Below, one piece after another: positions 8,613 through 17,044 of a DNA stretch of 64,000 bases. How positions within the stretch are numbered: the stretch's first letter is position 1; the number at the start of each line of letters is the position of its first letter. The stretch comes from JAFDCJ01 sp964527835 (GTDB lineage Bacteria; Desulfobacterota; Desulfobacteria; Desulfobacterales; JAFDCJ01). Below the pieces are notes generated by a model, which saw only the letters and a program-made list of their open reading frames with translations, did not search any database and was not told the DNA's origin. Location: positions 1 to 64,000 of the forward strand of contig CAZGNV010000023.1 in assembly GCA_964527835.1 (NCBI GenBank), written 5' to 3'. A program made the translations under genes and the position numbers.

Positions 8613-8633
8613 ATGAGATATAGACCAGGTCAA
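8605..8633 (-). promoter_or_regulatory. putative sigma-70 promoter of iclR
   Basis: On the minus strand, TTGACC (8628-8633, 5/6 to consensus) is followed after exactly 17 bp by CATAGT (8605-8610, 4/6). Transcription would begin near 8597, giving a leader of roughly 40 bases that contains the Shine-Dalgarno of the GTG start. This supports the shorter reading frame for iclR. Confidence 0.5.
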
Positions 8634-8676
8634 ACGCTCCCGTCAAGCAAAAAATAAAAAAATAAGAGGCTGCTTT

Positions 8677-9606
8677 TTAAGAACTTACGACCTTCGCGGT
8701 TAATGTTGCCGCCAGCGACTGGGCCTCGTCCCAGGTCGGCACTCCGTTGCGGCCGCCGTACTCACGGCAGGACAGTGAGGCCACGGCCACTGAAAATTTG
8801 ACGGCTTCAGGCAGTCTGAATCCTTTTTTCAGTGCCAGGGCAAAGGCCCCGTGGAAATTGTCGCCGGCGCCGATGGTGTCAATGGCGTTCACATCCGGGG
8901 CGGCCACGTGAAAGAGCTTATTGTCGGTCACATAATAGGCCCCGTTTTCACCGTGGGTGACAATCAGCTGACCCTGCACGCGGCGACGCAGTCCAACAAT
9001 TTTGCGAATCAGCGGCAAACCGTTAAAATCCAGCTGGTTGGAATCCAGAAACTCGGCTGAGGGGATAAAAAAATCAGCTGTTTCCATGATGGCCTCGATT
9101 CCCGGGCGCCATCTTTCAGCGTCATAGATGATTTTGACCTTGTCCTGCGCGGCATTTTTAAGCGGTCCGCCCAGATAGGTGACTTCCGGATCCAGCAGAA
9201 CGACTCCCGCCTGTCGCGCCAGATCCACCAGCCAATCCTCAAGGGTGATGCCGGGCAGGACATTGCGCTCGTAGATAATGGTCCGGGCACCGCCGGCGGC
9301 GGTGACAAAAATATAGGACACCGGTGTTTTGCCGCCCAGGACAATATCGATGAATCGCGTATCAACTTTAAAGTCTGTCAATCGTTGCAGACAAAAACGG
9401 CCCGCCTCATCGTCGCCGAGCCGACCCACGCAGGCCACCCTGCCGCCCAGCCTCGCGATGCAGCACGAAGCCGTACCGCCCTGCCCACCGCCTTCAGTCA
9501 GGCGGAAATTGATGGCAACTTTTTGATTTTCTTCAGGAAATTTATCGACAACCGCAATGTAATCCAGGCAGCTGCGCCCGATGACCACCACATCAATATC
9601 GCTCAC
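8677..9606 (-). CDS. PfkB-family carbohydrate/nucleoside kinase
   Basis: A 309-residue ribokinase-like kinase. The N-terminal beta strand DVVVIGRSCLDYIAVVDKFP, the GG substrate motif (TEGGGQGGTASCCIARLG, about residues 38-55) and the C-terminal catalytic signature DTIGAGDNFHGAFA (Asp base plus anion hole) are all present. GTG 9606 has AGGAG 10 bases upstream and starts the family fold; the alternative ATG 9687 adds a Lys-rich 27-residue leader with no visible domain. It lies upstream of iclR on the same strand with its own 450-bp leader region. The phosphorylated sugar or nucleoside is unknown. Confidence 0.88.
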   Translation of the reverse strand: MSDIDVVVIGRSCLDYIAVVDKFPEENQKVAINFRLTEGGGQGGTASCCIARLGGRVACVGRLGDDEAGRFCLQRLTDFKVDTRFIDIVLGGKTPVSYIFVTAAGGARTIIYERNVLPGITLEDWLVDLARQAGVVLLDPEVTYLGGPLKNAAQDKVKIIYDAERWRPGIEAIMETADFFIPSAEFLDSNQLDFNGLPLIRKIVGLRRRVQGQLIVTHGENGAYYVTDNKLFHVAAPDVNAIDTIGAGDNFHGAFALALKKGFRLPEAVKFSVAVASLSCREYGGRNGVPTWDEAQSLAATLTAKVVSS

Positions 9607-10057
9607 CTTTAACCTGCTCCTGTCCGTTGACCGCTTCGATGCATTTTTGAGTTGACTTTTAGCCTTTTTGAGTTCATAAAGTATCATCCGGGCCCTTGTG
9701 GCCGCACCGTTGCTTCATCCTGAAAAACAAAGCAGACAATCACCTGTATTCCATGGGAGGCCATTGCCGGACATTCATGGGTGTCAGAGAACCCGAATTG
9801 GAACTTTATTGATAACACATTCGGGTTTAATTCGAAAATTGCCGGCTCCAGGTAGGTTTCCGCGGCTTGCGAAACGCCGGGAGCAATTGTCAGGAGGAGA
9901 ACAGTAGGGGTATTTTCGAATCTGATAACCACTGGCATCATGGTATGGGCAAGGAGTCGTTGCCGGACGGCCAGGTGCCCTGGTGTGCCGATTGGGGCTC
10001 CCAGGGCCGGCCACCCAGACACCGTTCCCTCTTGCCACTCTTTACTCCCCCAGCCGG
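9607..10057. other. intergenic region with no recognisable gene
   Basis: A 451-base gap between the PfkB kinase and the MEMO-family gene. The only open frame of note, minus strand 9684-10022 (112 codons), resembles nothing I know, has no ribosome-binding site and ignores the usual codon bias. One inverted repeat is visible (AACCCGAAT at 9790-9798 against ATTCGGGTT at 9819-9827). The gap probably holds the kinase promoter and eroded sequence. Confidence 0.5.
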
Positions 10058-10933
10058 CTATGGCGTCGGTTGTTCGAAGACAATCCCCACGTACCCCACG
10101 AAGCTGTCCCCCGGGCTTTTGTCATAGCTGGTGGCATATGCAATTTCAGCGGCCCGTTGCGCCCCCAGGTTTTTGGCGGCTTCAATTGCCGTTGCCGCCG
10201 CTCCGGCACAGCACGCATTCTGATGGGCCCGGGCTTCGGCAATGACTTTTTCCGGCGCCATCGCCAGCATGGCCGCAATCACCCGGCGGTCGTTTTCGTT
10301 GCGCACCCACTCAACCGCTTTTTTTCCGGTTCCCTTGGGCACGAACCCGTAATTGTAGCCATAATGGGTTAAATCGGTTGAACCGACCACTTTAATCCGG
10401 CGGCCCGTTTTTTTTGCAATTTCCGTCACTGCGCGACCGATTTCCAGGGAATGTCTGTTTGGCGGCACGCCAAGTGTCAGGATTTTTACATCGCTGAAAA
10501 AATACTTGATAAAGGGCAGCTGAAGCTCGACGGTGTTGTCCTGGTTGAAATGATCCGGGGTTTCAAGGGTGAATGAAAATCTGCCGGCCAGCTCGGCTGC
10601 CAGCTCCTCATCAACCGGCAGGTTGCCGAAGGGGGTCTGCCAGGCGCCCTGGGCCATCAGATAACAGCCGGAGTCGGCGTGCAGGTGCATGCCGAAAACC
10701 ACCACCGTATCCGGGGCATCCCCGTCCTGCAGGCAGTAAATGACATTGCAGGCGATACTGCCTGAAAAAAACCAGCCGGCATGGGGCACGATGCCGCCGG
10801 TCCGATTTGGCGCTGCCGTGATGCCGGGGGCCCCCTCATCAATAAAACTGTTGATTTCCCGCTCGCATTCAGAGGCGCTCGCAGGGTACCAGCTGCCGGC
10901 AAATACGGCTTTTCTTACTTTTGTGAATTTCAT
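10058..10933 (-). CDS. MEMO1-family protein (AmmeMemoRadiSam protein B)
   Basis: A 291-residue MEMO-family protein, related in fold to class III extradiol dioxygenases. Seen: RKAVFAGSWYPAS at the start, GGIVPHAGWFFSG with the conserved His, VVVFGMHLHADSG, ELQLPFIKYFF and STDLTHYGYNYGF. GGAGG lies 6 bases before the ATG. In many bacteria this family occurs with AMMECR1 and a radical SAM protein, but neither is nearby here. The biochemical role in bacteria is unsettled, possibly a metal- or redox-dependent modification. Confidence 0.87.
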   Translation of the reverse strand: MKFTKVRKAVFAGSWYPASASECEREINSFIDEGAPGITAAPNRTGGIVPHAGWFFSGSIACNVIYCLQDGDAPDTVVVFGMHLHADSGCYLMAQGAWQTPFGNLPVDEELAAELAGRFSFTLETPDHFNQDNTVELQLPFIKYFFSDVKILTLGVPPNRHSLEIGRAVTEIAKKTGRRIKVVGSTDLTHYGYNYGFVPKGTGKKAVEWVRNENDRRVIAAMLAMAPEKVIAEARAHQNACCAGAAATAIEAAKNLGAQRAAEIAYATSYDKSPGDSFVGYVGIVFEQPTP

Positions 10934-11068
10934 GGCCCACCTCCCCCCGGCTGAAACCGGCTGCCGGTTTGACCACCCAGGTTGCGGCTTTTCCCGGCAG
11001 TTTTCTTTTGTAACGTTTTGGGCGTTTGCGTCTCTTGTTAATATAAATCCAAATCGAGCCCTTGTCGA

Positions 11069-11091
11069 GAAGTGGTTTCCAAAACCACTTC
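11069..11091. promoter_or_regulatory. perfect inverted repeat upstream of the FmdB gene
   Basis: Two 10-bp arms (GAAGTGGTTT and AAACCACTTC) flank a CCA loop, ending 33 bases before the FmdB start codon and 21 bases before its AGGAGG. It could be an operator, an mRNA hairpin or a terminator for an upstream transcript. There is no T-run after it. Confidence 0.4.
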
Positions 11092-11124
11092 AAGTCAGGA
11101 TTAACAAACCACAGGAGGACAATT

Positions 11125-11316
11125 ATGCCGATTTATGAGTATCATTGCAGCGGTTGCGACCGTGACTTTGAAGTCCTGGTGTTTCAAGGCGATGAACAGG
11201 GGGTGACCTGCCCCGATTGCGGCACCGAAGACGTCACCCGGCTGATGAGTTCGGCCAGCATCGGCGGATCGGATCTTGGCAGCTGTTTTTCCGGCGCTGC
11301 GGGCGGATTTTCCTGA
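11125..11316 (+). CDS. FmdB-family zinc-ribbon protein
   Basis: A 63-residue protein starting MPIYEYHCSGC with two CxxC knuckles (CSGC and CPDC), the FmdB/CxxC_CXXC_SSSS family signature, then a Ser/Gly-rich tail (SSASIGGSDLGSCFSGAAGG). AGGAGG lies 6 bases before ATG 11125; codons before it are leader. The family is named for a putative regulator near formamidase genes, but its function is not established. It is followed 190 bases later by nifU. Confidence 0.85.
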   Translation: MPIYEYHCSGCDRDFEVLVFQGDEQGVTCPDCGTEDVTRLMSSASIGGSDLGSCFSGAAGGFS

Positions 11317-11422
11317 GCCGGCTAGCTTGCGGCGGCAGTTGGCCGCTGAAATTTTCTTCTCACAAATGCACTTTCCCGCCATGGCATTCAGGGCGGGTTG
11401 GCCCAACCAGCGCCAACCTGCC

Positions 11423-11451
11423 TTGACAGCCGCCCATCGATCTCTTATCTA
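11423..11451 (+). promoter_or_regulatory. possible promoter of nifU-nifS
   Basis: A perfect TTGACA (11423-11428) precedes nifU. The hexamer at 17-bp spacing is TATCTA (11446-11451), and a better TATATT lies further on at poor spacing, so the -10 assignment is uncertain. I see no IscR-like site. Confidence 0.3.
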
Positions 11452-11507
11452 TATTATACGGTCAGCCGTTCGATGCAATCATTTTCTCAAGCCAACAGGA
11501 GGTTCAA

Positions 11508-12335
11508 ATGTGGGAATACACGGACAAAGTCAAGGATCATTTCCTCAACCCGCGCAACGTCGGCACCATCGAGGATGCGGACGGGGTGGGCGAGGTCGGT
11601 TCTCTTGCCTGCGGCGATGCCTTGACCTTTTATTTCAAACTCGATGACAACGGCAAAATAAAAGACGCCAAATTCAAGACTTTCGGATGCGCGAGTGCCA
11701 TTGCCTCCTCGTCGGCGCTGACCGAAATGGTCAAGGGACTGACCCTCGAGGAGGCCAAAAAAATCACCAATGAAGACATTGCCTCTTATCTGGGAGGGCT
11801 TCCCAAGGAAAAGATGCATTGTTCGGTCATGGGCCGCGATGCCCTGGAAAAGGCCATTGCCTGCTACCTCGGGGAACCCGAAAAAAAGATTGAAGGCGAG
11901 ATCGTGTGCGAATGCTTCGGGGTGACCGATGTCGAAATCGAACGGACGGTGCGGGAAAATCATCTGTCAACCATTGAAGACGTTACTGACTATGTTAAGG
12001 CTGGCGGAGGTTGCCAGAATTGCCATGAAAGGATCCAGGAAATCATCGATTCGGTGCGGGGAACTGAACGTCCGGTTAAGATCAAACCGAGGGTGATGAC
12101 CAATTTGCAGAAAATCAAGTTGATTGAAGAAAGCATTGAACGCGAGATCAACCCGATGCTCAAAAAAGATGCCGGCAGACTGGAACTGGTGGACGTGGAC
12201 GGCAACCGGGTGCTGGTCCGGCTGGGAGGCAGCTGTGCTTCCTGTGTCAAATCGCCCGTGACCCTCAAGCATTATGTCGAGGCCAAGCTGCGGGAGCTGG
12301 TGAGCCCTGAACTGGTGGTAGAGGAGGTGGACTGA
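11508..12335 (+). CDS. nifU: Fe-S cluster scaffold protein NifU (three-domain)
   Basis: A 275-residue full-length NifU. The N-terminal IscU-like domain carries the three scaffold cysteines (LACGDAL, FGCASA, MHCSVMG). The central BFD-like [2Fe-2S] domain has CECFG and CQNCH (about residues 125-180). The C-terminal Nfu domain has GGSCASC (about 243-249). AGGAGG lies 5 bases before the ATG, and the stop overlaps the nifS start (TGATG). It builds [Fe-S] clusters with sulfur from NifS. With no nitrogenase genes here, this pair is probably the housekeeping system, as in other anaerobes with NIF-type assembly. Confidence 0.95.
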   Translation: MWEYTDKVKDHFLNPRNVGTIEDADGVGEVGSLACGDALTFYFKLDDNGKIKDAKFKTFGCASAIASSSALTEMVKGLTLEEAKKITNEDIASYLGGLPKEKMHCSVMGRDALEKAIACYLGEPEKKIEGEIVCECFGVTDVEIERTVRENHLSTIEDVTDYVKAGGGCQNCHERIQEIIDSVRGTERPVKIKPRVMTNLQKIKLIEESIEREINPMLKKDAGRLELVDVDGNRVLVRLGGSCASCVKSPVTLKHYVEAKLRELVSPELVVEEVD

Positions 12336-13531
12336 TGAAGGTCATCTATACCGATAACAATGCGACGACCATGGTGGCCCCCGAAGTGCTGGAGGAAATG
12401 CTGCCCTATTTCAGCCAGTATTACGGCAATCCATCGAGCATGCATACCTTCGGCGGCAGTGTGGCCGAGAAAATCAAAGAAGCCCGGCAGCGGGTGGCCG
12501 ATCTGATCGGCGCCAGCCCCGAGGAAATCGTTTTTACCAGCTGCGGCACGGAGAGTGACAGCACCGCCATTCATGCCGCCATCGAATCCTACCCGGACAA
12601 GCGGCACATCGTCACCAGCCGGGTGGAGCATCCGGCCATTAAGAATTTGTATGAGATCCTGGCGAAAAAGGGCTACCGGGTCACCTTTGTGCCGGTGGAC
12701 AGCCAGGGGCGCCTGGACCTGGATTATCTTTATGACAGCCTGGACGAGAATACGGCCATCGTCAGCCTCATGTGGGCCAACAACGAGACCGGCGTGATTT
12801 TTCCCATCGAAGAAATTTCGCGCACGGTGAAGGAAAGCGGGATTATCTTCCACACCGATGCCGTCCAGGTGGCCGGAAAAATCCCCATCGACGTCCGCAA
12901 TACCGGAGTGGACATGCTGTCGCTTTCGGGCCACAAATTTCACGCCCCCAAGGGCGTCGGGGTGCTTTATATCCGCAAAGGGACGCGGTTTGCACCTTTC
13001 ATGATCGGCGGCCACCAGGAAAGAGGCCGGCGGGGGGGCACGGAAAACACCGCTTCCATCATCGGCCTGGGCAAGGCCGCCGAACTGGCCAAACAGCATC
13101 TGGAGCAAGGCAGCTACGAGCGGGTCGGCAAACTACGCGACAAGCTGGAAAATGCACTGCTCCAGCGGGTATCCCACACCATGATCAACGGGGACCGGCA
13201 GTACCGGGTGGCCAATACCACCAGTATTGCCTTTGAATACGTGGAGGGCGAGGCCATTTTGCTGATGCTCAATGAATTCGGCATCTGCGCTTCCTCCGGC
13301 TCGGCATGCACCTCCGGGTCCCTGGAGCCTTCCCACGTGCTGCGCGCCATGGGGGTGCCGTTTACCGCCGCCCACGGTTCGATCCGCTTCAGCCTCAGCC
13401 GCTACAACACGGAAGAAGAGATCGATTTTATCATTGAAAAGGTGCCCTCCGTCATTGAAACCCTGCGACAGATGTCGCCTTTCTGGCAGGATGCCGTCAA
13501 GGCTGAAGATGCGGCCGCAGCAAAAAGCTGA
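12335..13531 (+). CDS. nifS: cysteine desulfurase NifS
   Basis: A 398-residue class I cysteine desulfurase, a PLP enzyme that frees sulfur from L-cysteine as a persulfide. Seen: the N-terminal YTDNNATT, the PLP-lysine motif SLSGHKFHAPKG, and the mobile loop with the catalytic Cys in CASSGSACTSGS. It is translationally coupled to nifU by a 1-base overlap. The short loop class (group I) matches NifS/IscS, which acts on a scaffold protein. Confidence 0.95.
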   Translation: MKVIYTDNNATTMVAPEVLEEMLPYFSQYYGNPSSMHTFGGSVAEKIKEARQRVADLIGASPEEIVFTSCGTESDSTAIHAAIESYPDKRHIVTSRVEHPAIKNLYEILAKKGYRVTFVPVDSQGRLDLDYLYDSLDENTAIVSLMWANNETGVIFPIEEISRTVKESGIIFHTDAVQVAGKIPIDVRNTGVDMLSLSGHKFHAPKGVGVLYIRKGTRFAPFMIGGHQERGRRGGTENTASIIGLGKAAELAKQHLEQGSYERVGKLRDKLENALLQRVSHTMINGDRQYRVANTTSIAFEYVEGEAILLMLNEFGICASSGSACTSGSLEPSHVLRAMGVPFTAAHGSIRFSLSRYNTEEEIDFIIEKVPSVIETLRQMSPFWQDAVKAEDAAAAKS

Positions 13532-13561
13532 TGGGTCGGTGCGAAGGCGATTTTTTCTGTT

Positions 13562-14353
13562 TTAGCGGGATTTTTTAAGCCCTGCCTTTTGCTTCAGCCA
13601 GTCAATCCAGGGGTCAAAGCCCTGTTCGGTTTTGGCTGACAGCTCAAATATCGGCATGCCGGGATGAATCTGGTGAATGGCCTCAATGGCCTGGTCGCGG
13701 TCATAGTCGAGGTAGGGCAGCAAGTCGATTTTATTGAGCAGCGCCGCTTCGCATTGGCGGAACATCAGGGGATACTTCAGGGGCTTGTCCTCGCCCTCGG
13801 TCACGCTCAGCACCACCACCCGGGCGTCCTCGCCGATGTCAAACTCCGCCGGGCACACCAGGTTGCCCACATTTTCAACGATCAGCAGGTCAATGGCATC
13901 CAGATCCAACCCGCCGAGGGCCTTTTCAATCACATGGGCGGCCAGGTGGCAGTCGCCGCCGAATTCATCGGTATTGATCTGGATCACCGGGGCCCCGGTG
14001 ACCGCTAACCGATCGGCGTCGTTGGTGGTGCAGATATCGCCGACAATCACGGCGCTTTTGATTTCGGGCATGATGCGGGCCAGGGTTTTTTCAAGGGTGG
14101 TGGTTTTGCCCGAACCCGGTGAGCTCATGAGGTTGAGAACAAAAACATTTTTTTCCTGGAACAGCCGGCGGTTCTGCTCGGCCATCCGGTCATTGACATC
14201 CAGCACCCGGCGCACCACCTTGATTTCCCGGGTCCCGCTTTTGCGGGTGGCAATGCCGGCATCGGTGTTGTGCCCATTGGGGGGGCCATGGGAGTGGGGA
14301 GATCCCGTGTGATGGTACCGCCTTTGAGTTTTTAGAAGTCTATCCAGAAACAT
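13562..14353 (-). CDS. hypB: hydrogenase/urease nickel incorporation GTPase HypB
   Basis: A 263-residue SIMIBI GTPase that powers nickel insertion into [NiFe]-hydrogenase. It has a His-rich N-terminal segment (about residues 14-27), Walker A SSPGSGKTT, GDICTTNDADRL, the metal-binding Cys/His region EFGGDCHLAAH, VENVGNLVCPAEFD and the guanine motif LLNKIDLLPYLD. ATG 14353 overlaps hypA by 14 bases; the open frame continues upstream but is out of family there. It converges on nifS. No hydrogenase structural gene lies in this window, so HypAB act on an enzyme encoded elsewhere. Confidence 0.94.
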   Translation of the reverse strand: MFLDRLLKTQRRYHHTGSPHSHGPPNGHNTDAGIATRKSGTREIKVVRRVLDVNDRMAEQNRRLFQEKNVFVLNLMSSPGSGKTTTLEKTLARIMPEIKSAVIVGDICTTNDADRLAVTGAPVIQINTDEFGGDCHLAAHVIEKALGGLDLDAIDLLIVENVGNLVCPAEFDIGEDARVVVLSVTEGEDKPLKYPLMFRQCEAALLNKIDLLPYLDYDRDQAIEAIHQIHPGMPIFELSAKTEQGFDPWIDWLKQKAGLKKSR

Positions 14354-14708
14354 GGGGGTCCTCCTGGGAGATTTCAATGGATTCGATGTCCAGCTCCCGG
14401 CCGGACAGGATTTCCAGGGAGCCGCTGTCGCAGTCTTGGCACTTGAAAACCGGCTCGTCGATGGTCCAGCGCTGACCGCAGTCCCTGCAGCGGGCCACCA
14501 CCGGCAGCTCCTCGATGACCAGCCGGGCACCGTCAAGGGCGGTGTCTTTGATTGCCACATCGAAACAGAACTGCAGACTTTCCGGCACCACCGCCGCCAG
14601 CTTGCCGATTTTCAGATGCACCTTTTCCACCCGCACTTCACCGGCGTCGGCCGGGATGGAGGCGGTGGCGATTTCGACGATCTGCAGGGCTATTCCCATC
14701 TCATGCAT
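14340..14708 (-). CDS. hypA: hydrogenase nickel chaperone HypA
   Basis: A 122-residue nickel metallochaperone starting MHEMG, whose second-position His binds nickel. The C-terminal zinc site has CRDCG and CQDC (about residues 73-92). AGGA lies 10 bases upstream. It delivers nickel together with HypB, whose gene overlaps it. An imperfect inverted repeat abuts the start codon. Confidence 0.94.
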   Translation of the reverse strand: MHEMGIALQIVEIATASIPADAGEVRVEKVHLKIGKLAAVVPESLQFCFDVAIKDTALDGARLVIEELPVVARCRDCGQRWTIDEPVFKCQDCDSGSLEILSGRELDIESIEISQEDPHVSG

Positions 14709-14709
14709 G

Positions 14710-14741
14710 GGTTTCCATTCCTAATTTATGAATTGGAAACC
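14710..14741. promoter_or_regulatory. inverted repeat abutting hypA start
   Basis: Arms GGTTTCCA (14710-14717) and TGGAAACC (14734-14741) are perfect 8-bp inverted copies in an AT-rich context directly before hypA. They could be an operator or an mRNA hairpin covering the ribosome-binding site. Confidence 0.35.
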
Positions 14742-14836
14742 AGCTAAGTGCAATCCACTATATGCGATAAACACTATTTGGTCTCCAATAAAAGTGTTGG
14801 TTGCAGGCCCGCCGATCTGTCGAATATTCCACCAAA

Positions 14837-15709
14837 TTATTTGAAAACCTCGGCGCACAGTTCCCCCAGGGAGCCCAGGTTTTCACAGACATGGATGCCG
14901 GCGGCTTTCATGGCCTCGATTTTGGCACTGGCCGTGCCGCTGCCGCCGCTGATGATGGCGCCGGCATGGCCCATACGCCGTCCCGGGGGCGCGGTCAGTC
15001 CGGAGATGAAGCCCACCACCGGAATGCTCATCTGTTCCGCAACGAACTCGGCGGCTTCCTCTTCGGCACTGCCGCCGATCTCTCCGACCATCACCACTGC
15101 GCGGGTGGCCGGATCTTCTTCAAAGGCTTGCAGGCAGTCGATAAAATTGGTGCCGATGATCGGATCCCCGCCGATGCCGATGCAGGTGGTCTGACCGATG
15201 CCCTGCCGGGTGAGTTGGTGGACCACTTCGTAGGTCAGGGTGCCCGAGCGCGAAACCACCCCCACCGGGCCCCCGGGCAGGTGAATCGGCCCCGGCATAA
15301 TCCCGATTTTGGCCTCCCCGGGGGTGATGATGCCCGGGCAGTTGGGGCCGATGAGCCGCAGGGGTTTGCCCTGCAGGTAATTGATGACTTTCATCATGTC
15401 CAGCACCGGAATGCCCTCGGTGATGGTGACCACGACCTCGATGCCGGCGTCGGCAGCCTCCATGATCGCATCGGCGGCAAAGGGCGGCGGCACGAAAATC
15501 AGGCTGCAGTTGGCCCCGGTGGCGGCAACCGCCGCGCCCACGGTATTGAAAACGGGCACGTCATCCATCTTCTGACCGCCCTTGCCCGGCGTCACGCCGG
15601 CGACGATCCGGGTCCCGTATGCCAGGCATTGGCGGGTATGAAACTGTCCTTCCCGGCCGGTGATGCCCTGGACCACCACGCGCGTATTTTTATCCACGAA
15701 AATGCTCAT
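14837..15709 (-). CDS. sucD: succinyl-CoA synthetase alpha subunit
   Basis: A 290-residue ADP/GDP-forming succinate-CoA ligase alpha subunit. Seen: TRVVVQGITGREGQFH (CoA-binding Rossmann start), GPNCPGIITPG, GVVSRSGTLTYE, and the phospho-histidine loop GHAGAII (about residue 247). GGAGG lies 7 bases upstream. It interconverts succinyl-CoA and succinate with substrate-level phosphorylation, and follows sucC as the last gene of the methylmalonyl-CoA operon. Confidence 0.95.
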   Translation of the reverse strand: MSIFVDKNTRVVVQGITGREGQFHTRQCLAYGTRIVAGVTPGKGGQKMDDVPVFNTVGAAVAATGANCSLIFVPPPFAADAIMEAADAGIEVVVTITEGIPVLDMMKVINYLQGKPLRLIGPNCPGIITPGEAKIGIMPGPIHLPGGPVGVVSRSGTLTYEVVHQLTRQGIGQTTCIGIGGDPIIGTNFIDCLQAFEEDPATRAVVMVGEIGGSAEEEAAEFVAEQMSIPVVGFISGLTAPPGRRMGHAGAIISGGSGTASAKIEAMKAAGIHVCENLGSLGELCAEVFK

Positions 15710-15778
15710 TTTACTTCCTCCACAGACCGCCGGTGATTACAAACCCGTCAGCTTTGATGGTCCCTGCAATCCCCAAAA

Positions 15779-15821
15779 TGCTCACGAAGCGAACAAATAT
15801 AACTTTTTGTGATTTCATCAG
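15779..15821 (+). repeat. degenerate copy of the dispersed intergenic repeat
   Basis: Between sucC and sucD, the stretch beginning TGCTCACGAAGCGA and ending TTTCATCA matches the repeat best seen at 33845-33896 (shared CTTTTT core and TTCATCA tail), with several substitutions and small insertions. Confidence 0.5.
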
Positions 15822-15823
15822 CT

Positions 15824-16987
15824 TCAGGCGGCGACAATTTGGGCCACCTTCTGGGCGGCGTCCTTCAGGTCCACGGCCGTAATCAGGTCAAGACCCGATT
15901 CGGCCAGAATGCGGCGGCCTTCTTCGATGTTGGTGCCTTCCATGCGCACCACCACCGGCACATCGATGCCGGTCTTACGGGCGGCCTGGACCACCCCTTC
16001 GGCCAGCACGTCGCAGCGCAGGATGCCGCCGAAAATGTTGATCAGAATGCCCTTGACGTTCGGATCGCTTAAAATGATGCGAAACCCGTTTTCAACCATT
16101 TCGGCGCTGGCACCGCCGCCCACATCCAGAAAATTGGCCGGTTCGGCGCCGGCCAGCTTGATCAGGTCCATGGTGGCCATGGCCAGACCGGCGCCATTGA
16201 CCATGTTGCCCACGTTGCCATCCAGGTTAATGTAATTCAGGTTGTACTTGGAAGCCTCGATTTCCAGCGGATCTTCTTCATCCAGATCGCGGTAGGCGAC
16301 CACGTCGGAATGGCGAAACAGCGCATTGTCGTCAAAGTTGATCTTGGCGTCCAGGGCGATGACGGCTTGATCGGCGGTCAGCACCAGGGGATTGATTTCC
16401 ACCAGCGAACAGTCATAGTCCACAAACAGGCGGTATAGATTTTTCAGCATGGCCATAAACGGCTTGATGACCGCCGGGGCCAGCTCAAGCCCGTAGGCGG
16501 TCTGGCGGCAATGGTAGCCCTGGATGCCCTGCAGGGGGTTGATGAAAACCTTGATGATTTTCTCGGGGCTGCGGGCGGCAACCTCTTCAATGTCCATGCC
16601 CCCGGCCTGGCTGGCCATCACCACGATTTTGGCCGTTGCCCGGTCCGCCACCAGGCTCAAGTAAAGTTCTTTTTCAATCTCCAGGCCCTGTTCCACCAGG
16701 ATCTTTTTAACGGTCCGGCCAGCCGGGCCCGTCTGGTGGGTCACCAGGTTCATGCCGATGATCTGGCCCGCAAGTTCGCGGACTTCTTGTTCGGAGCGGG
16801 CCAGCTTGACGCCCCCTCCCTTGCCGCGGCCCCCGGCGTGAATCTGGGCTTTTACCACCACGGGGTAGCCACCCAGAGTTTGGGCCCGGGAAACCGCTTC
16901 TTCCGGGCTGAAGGCCACCTGGCCGCGGGGAGTCGGGACATCGTATTTTTGAAACAGCTCCTTGGCCTGGTACTCGTGAATCTTCAT
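15824..16987 (-). CDS. sucC: succinyl-CoA synthetase beta subunit
   Basis: A 387-residue ATP-grasp subunit starting MKIHEYQAKELFQKY, with the ATP-grasp glycine loop GGRGKGGGVK, the metal-binding region LVEINPL and the C-terminal GTNIEEGRRILAESG. AGGAG lies about 10 bases before the ATG. It works with SucD; in this cluster it either makes ATP from succinyl-CoA or primes succinate, depending on pathway direction. Confidence 0.95.
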   Translation of the reverse strand: MKIHEYQAKELFQKYDVPTPRGQVAFSPEEAVSRAQTLGGYPVVVKAQIHAGGRGKGGGVKLARSEQEVRELAGQIIGMNLVTHQTGPAGRTVKKILVEQGLEIEKELYLSLVADRATAKIVVMASQAGGMDIEEVAARSPEKIIKVFINPLQGIQGYHCRQTAYGLELAPAVIKPFMAMLKNLYRLFVDYDCSLVEINPLVLTADQAVIALDAKINFDDNALFRHSDVVAYRDLDEEDPLEIEASKYNLNYINLDGNVGNMVNGAGLAMATMDLIKLAGAEPANFLDVGGGASAEMVENGFRIILSDPNVKGILINIFGGILRCDVLAEGVVQAARKTGIDVPVVVRMEGTNIEEGRRILAESGLDLITAVDLKDAAQKVAQIVAA

Positions 16988-17008
16988 GTTTGCCTGTCTC
17001 CTAAATTA

Positions 17009-17030
17009 GACTTTTCACGGTTCCATCAAG
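17009..17030 (+). repeat. partial copy of the dispersed intergenic repeat (tail only)
   Basis: GACTTTTCACGGTTCCATCA in the 57-base gap between the carboxyltransferase subunit and sucC matches the 3' end of the repeat at 33845-33896. Confidence 0.35.
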
Positions 17031-17044
17031 TTTTCTGCCCGCAA

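Noticed and set aside
9684..10022. A 112-codon minus-strand frame in the kinase-MEMO gap
   Set aside because: No ribosome-binding site, no recognisable motif and codon use unlike neighbours.
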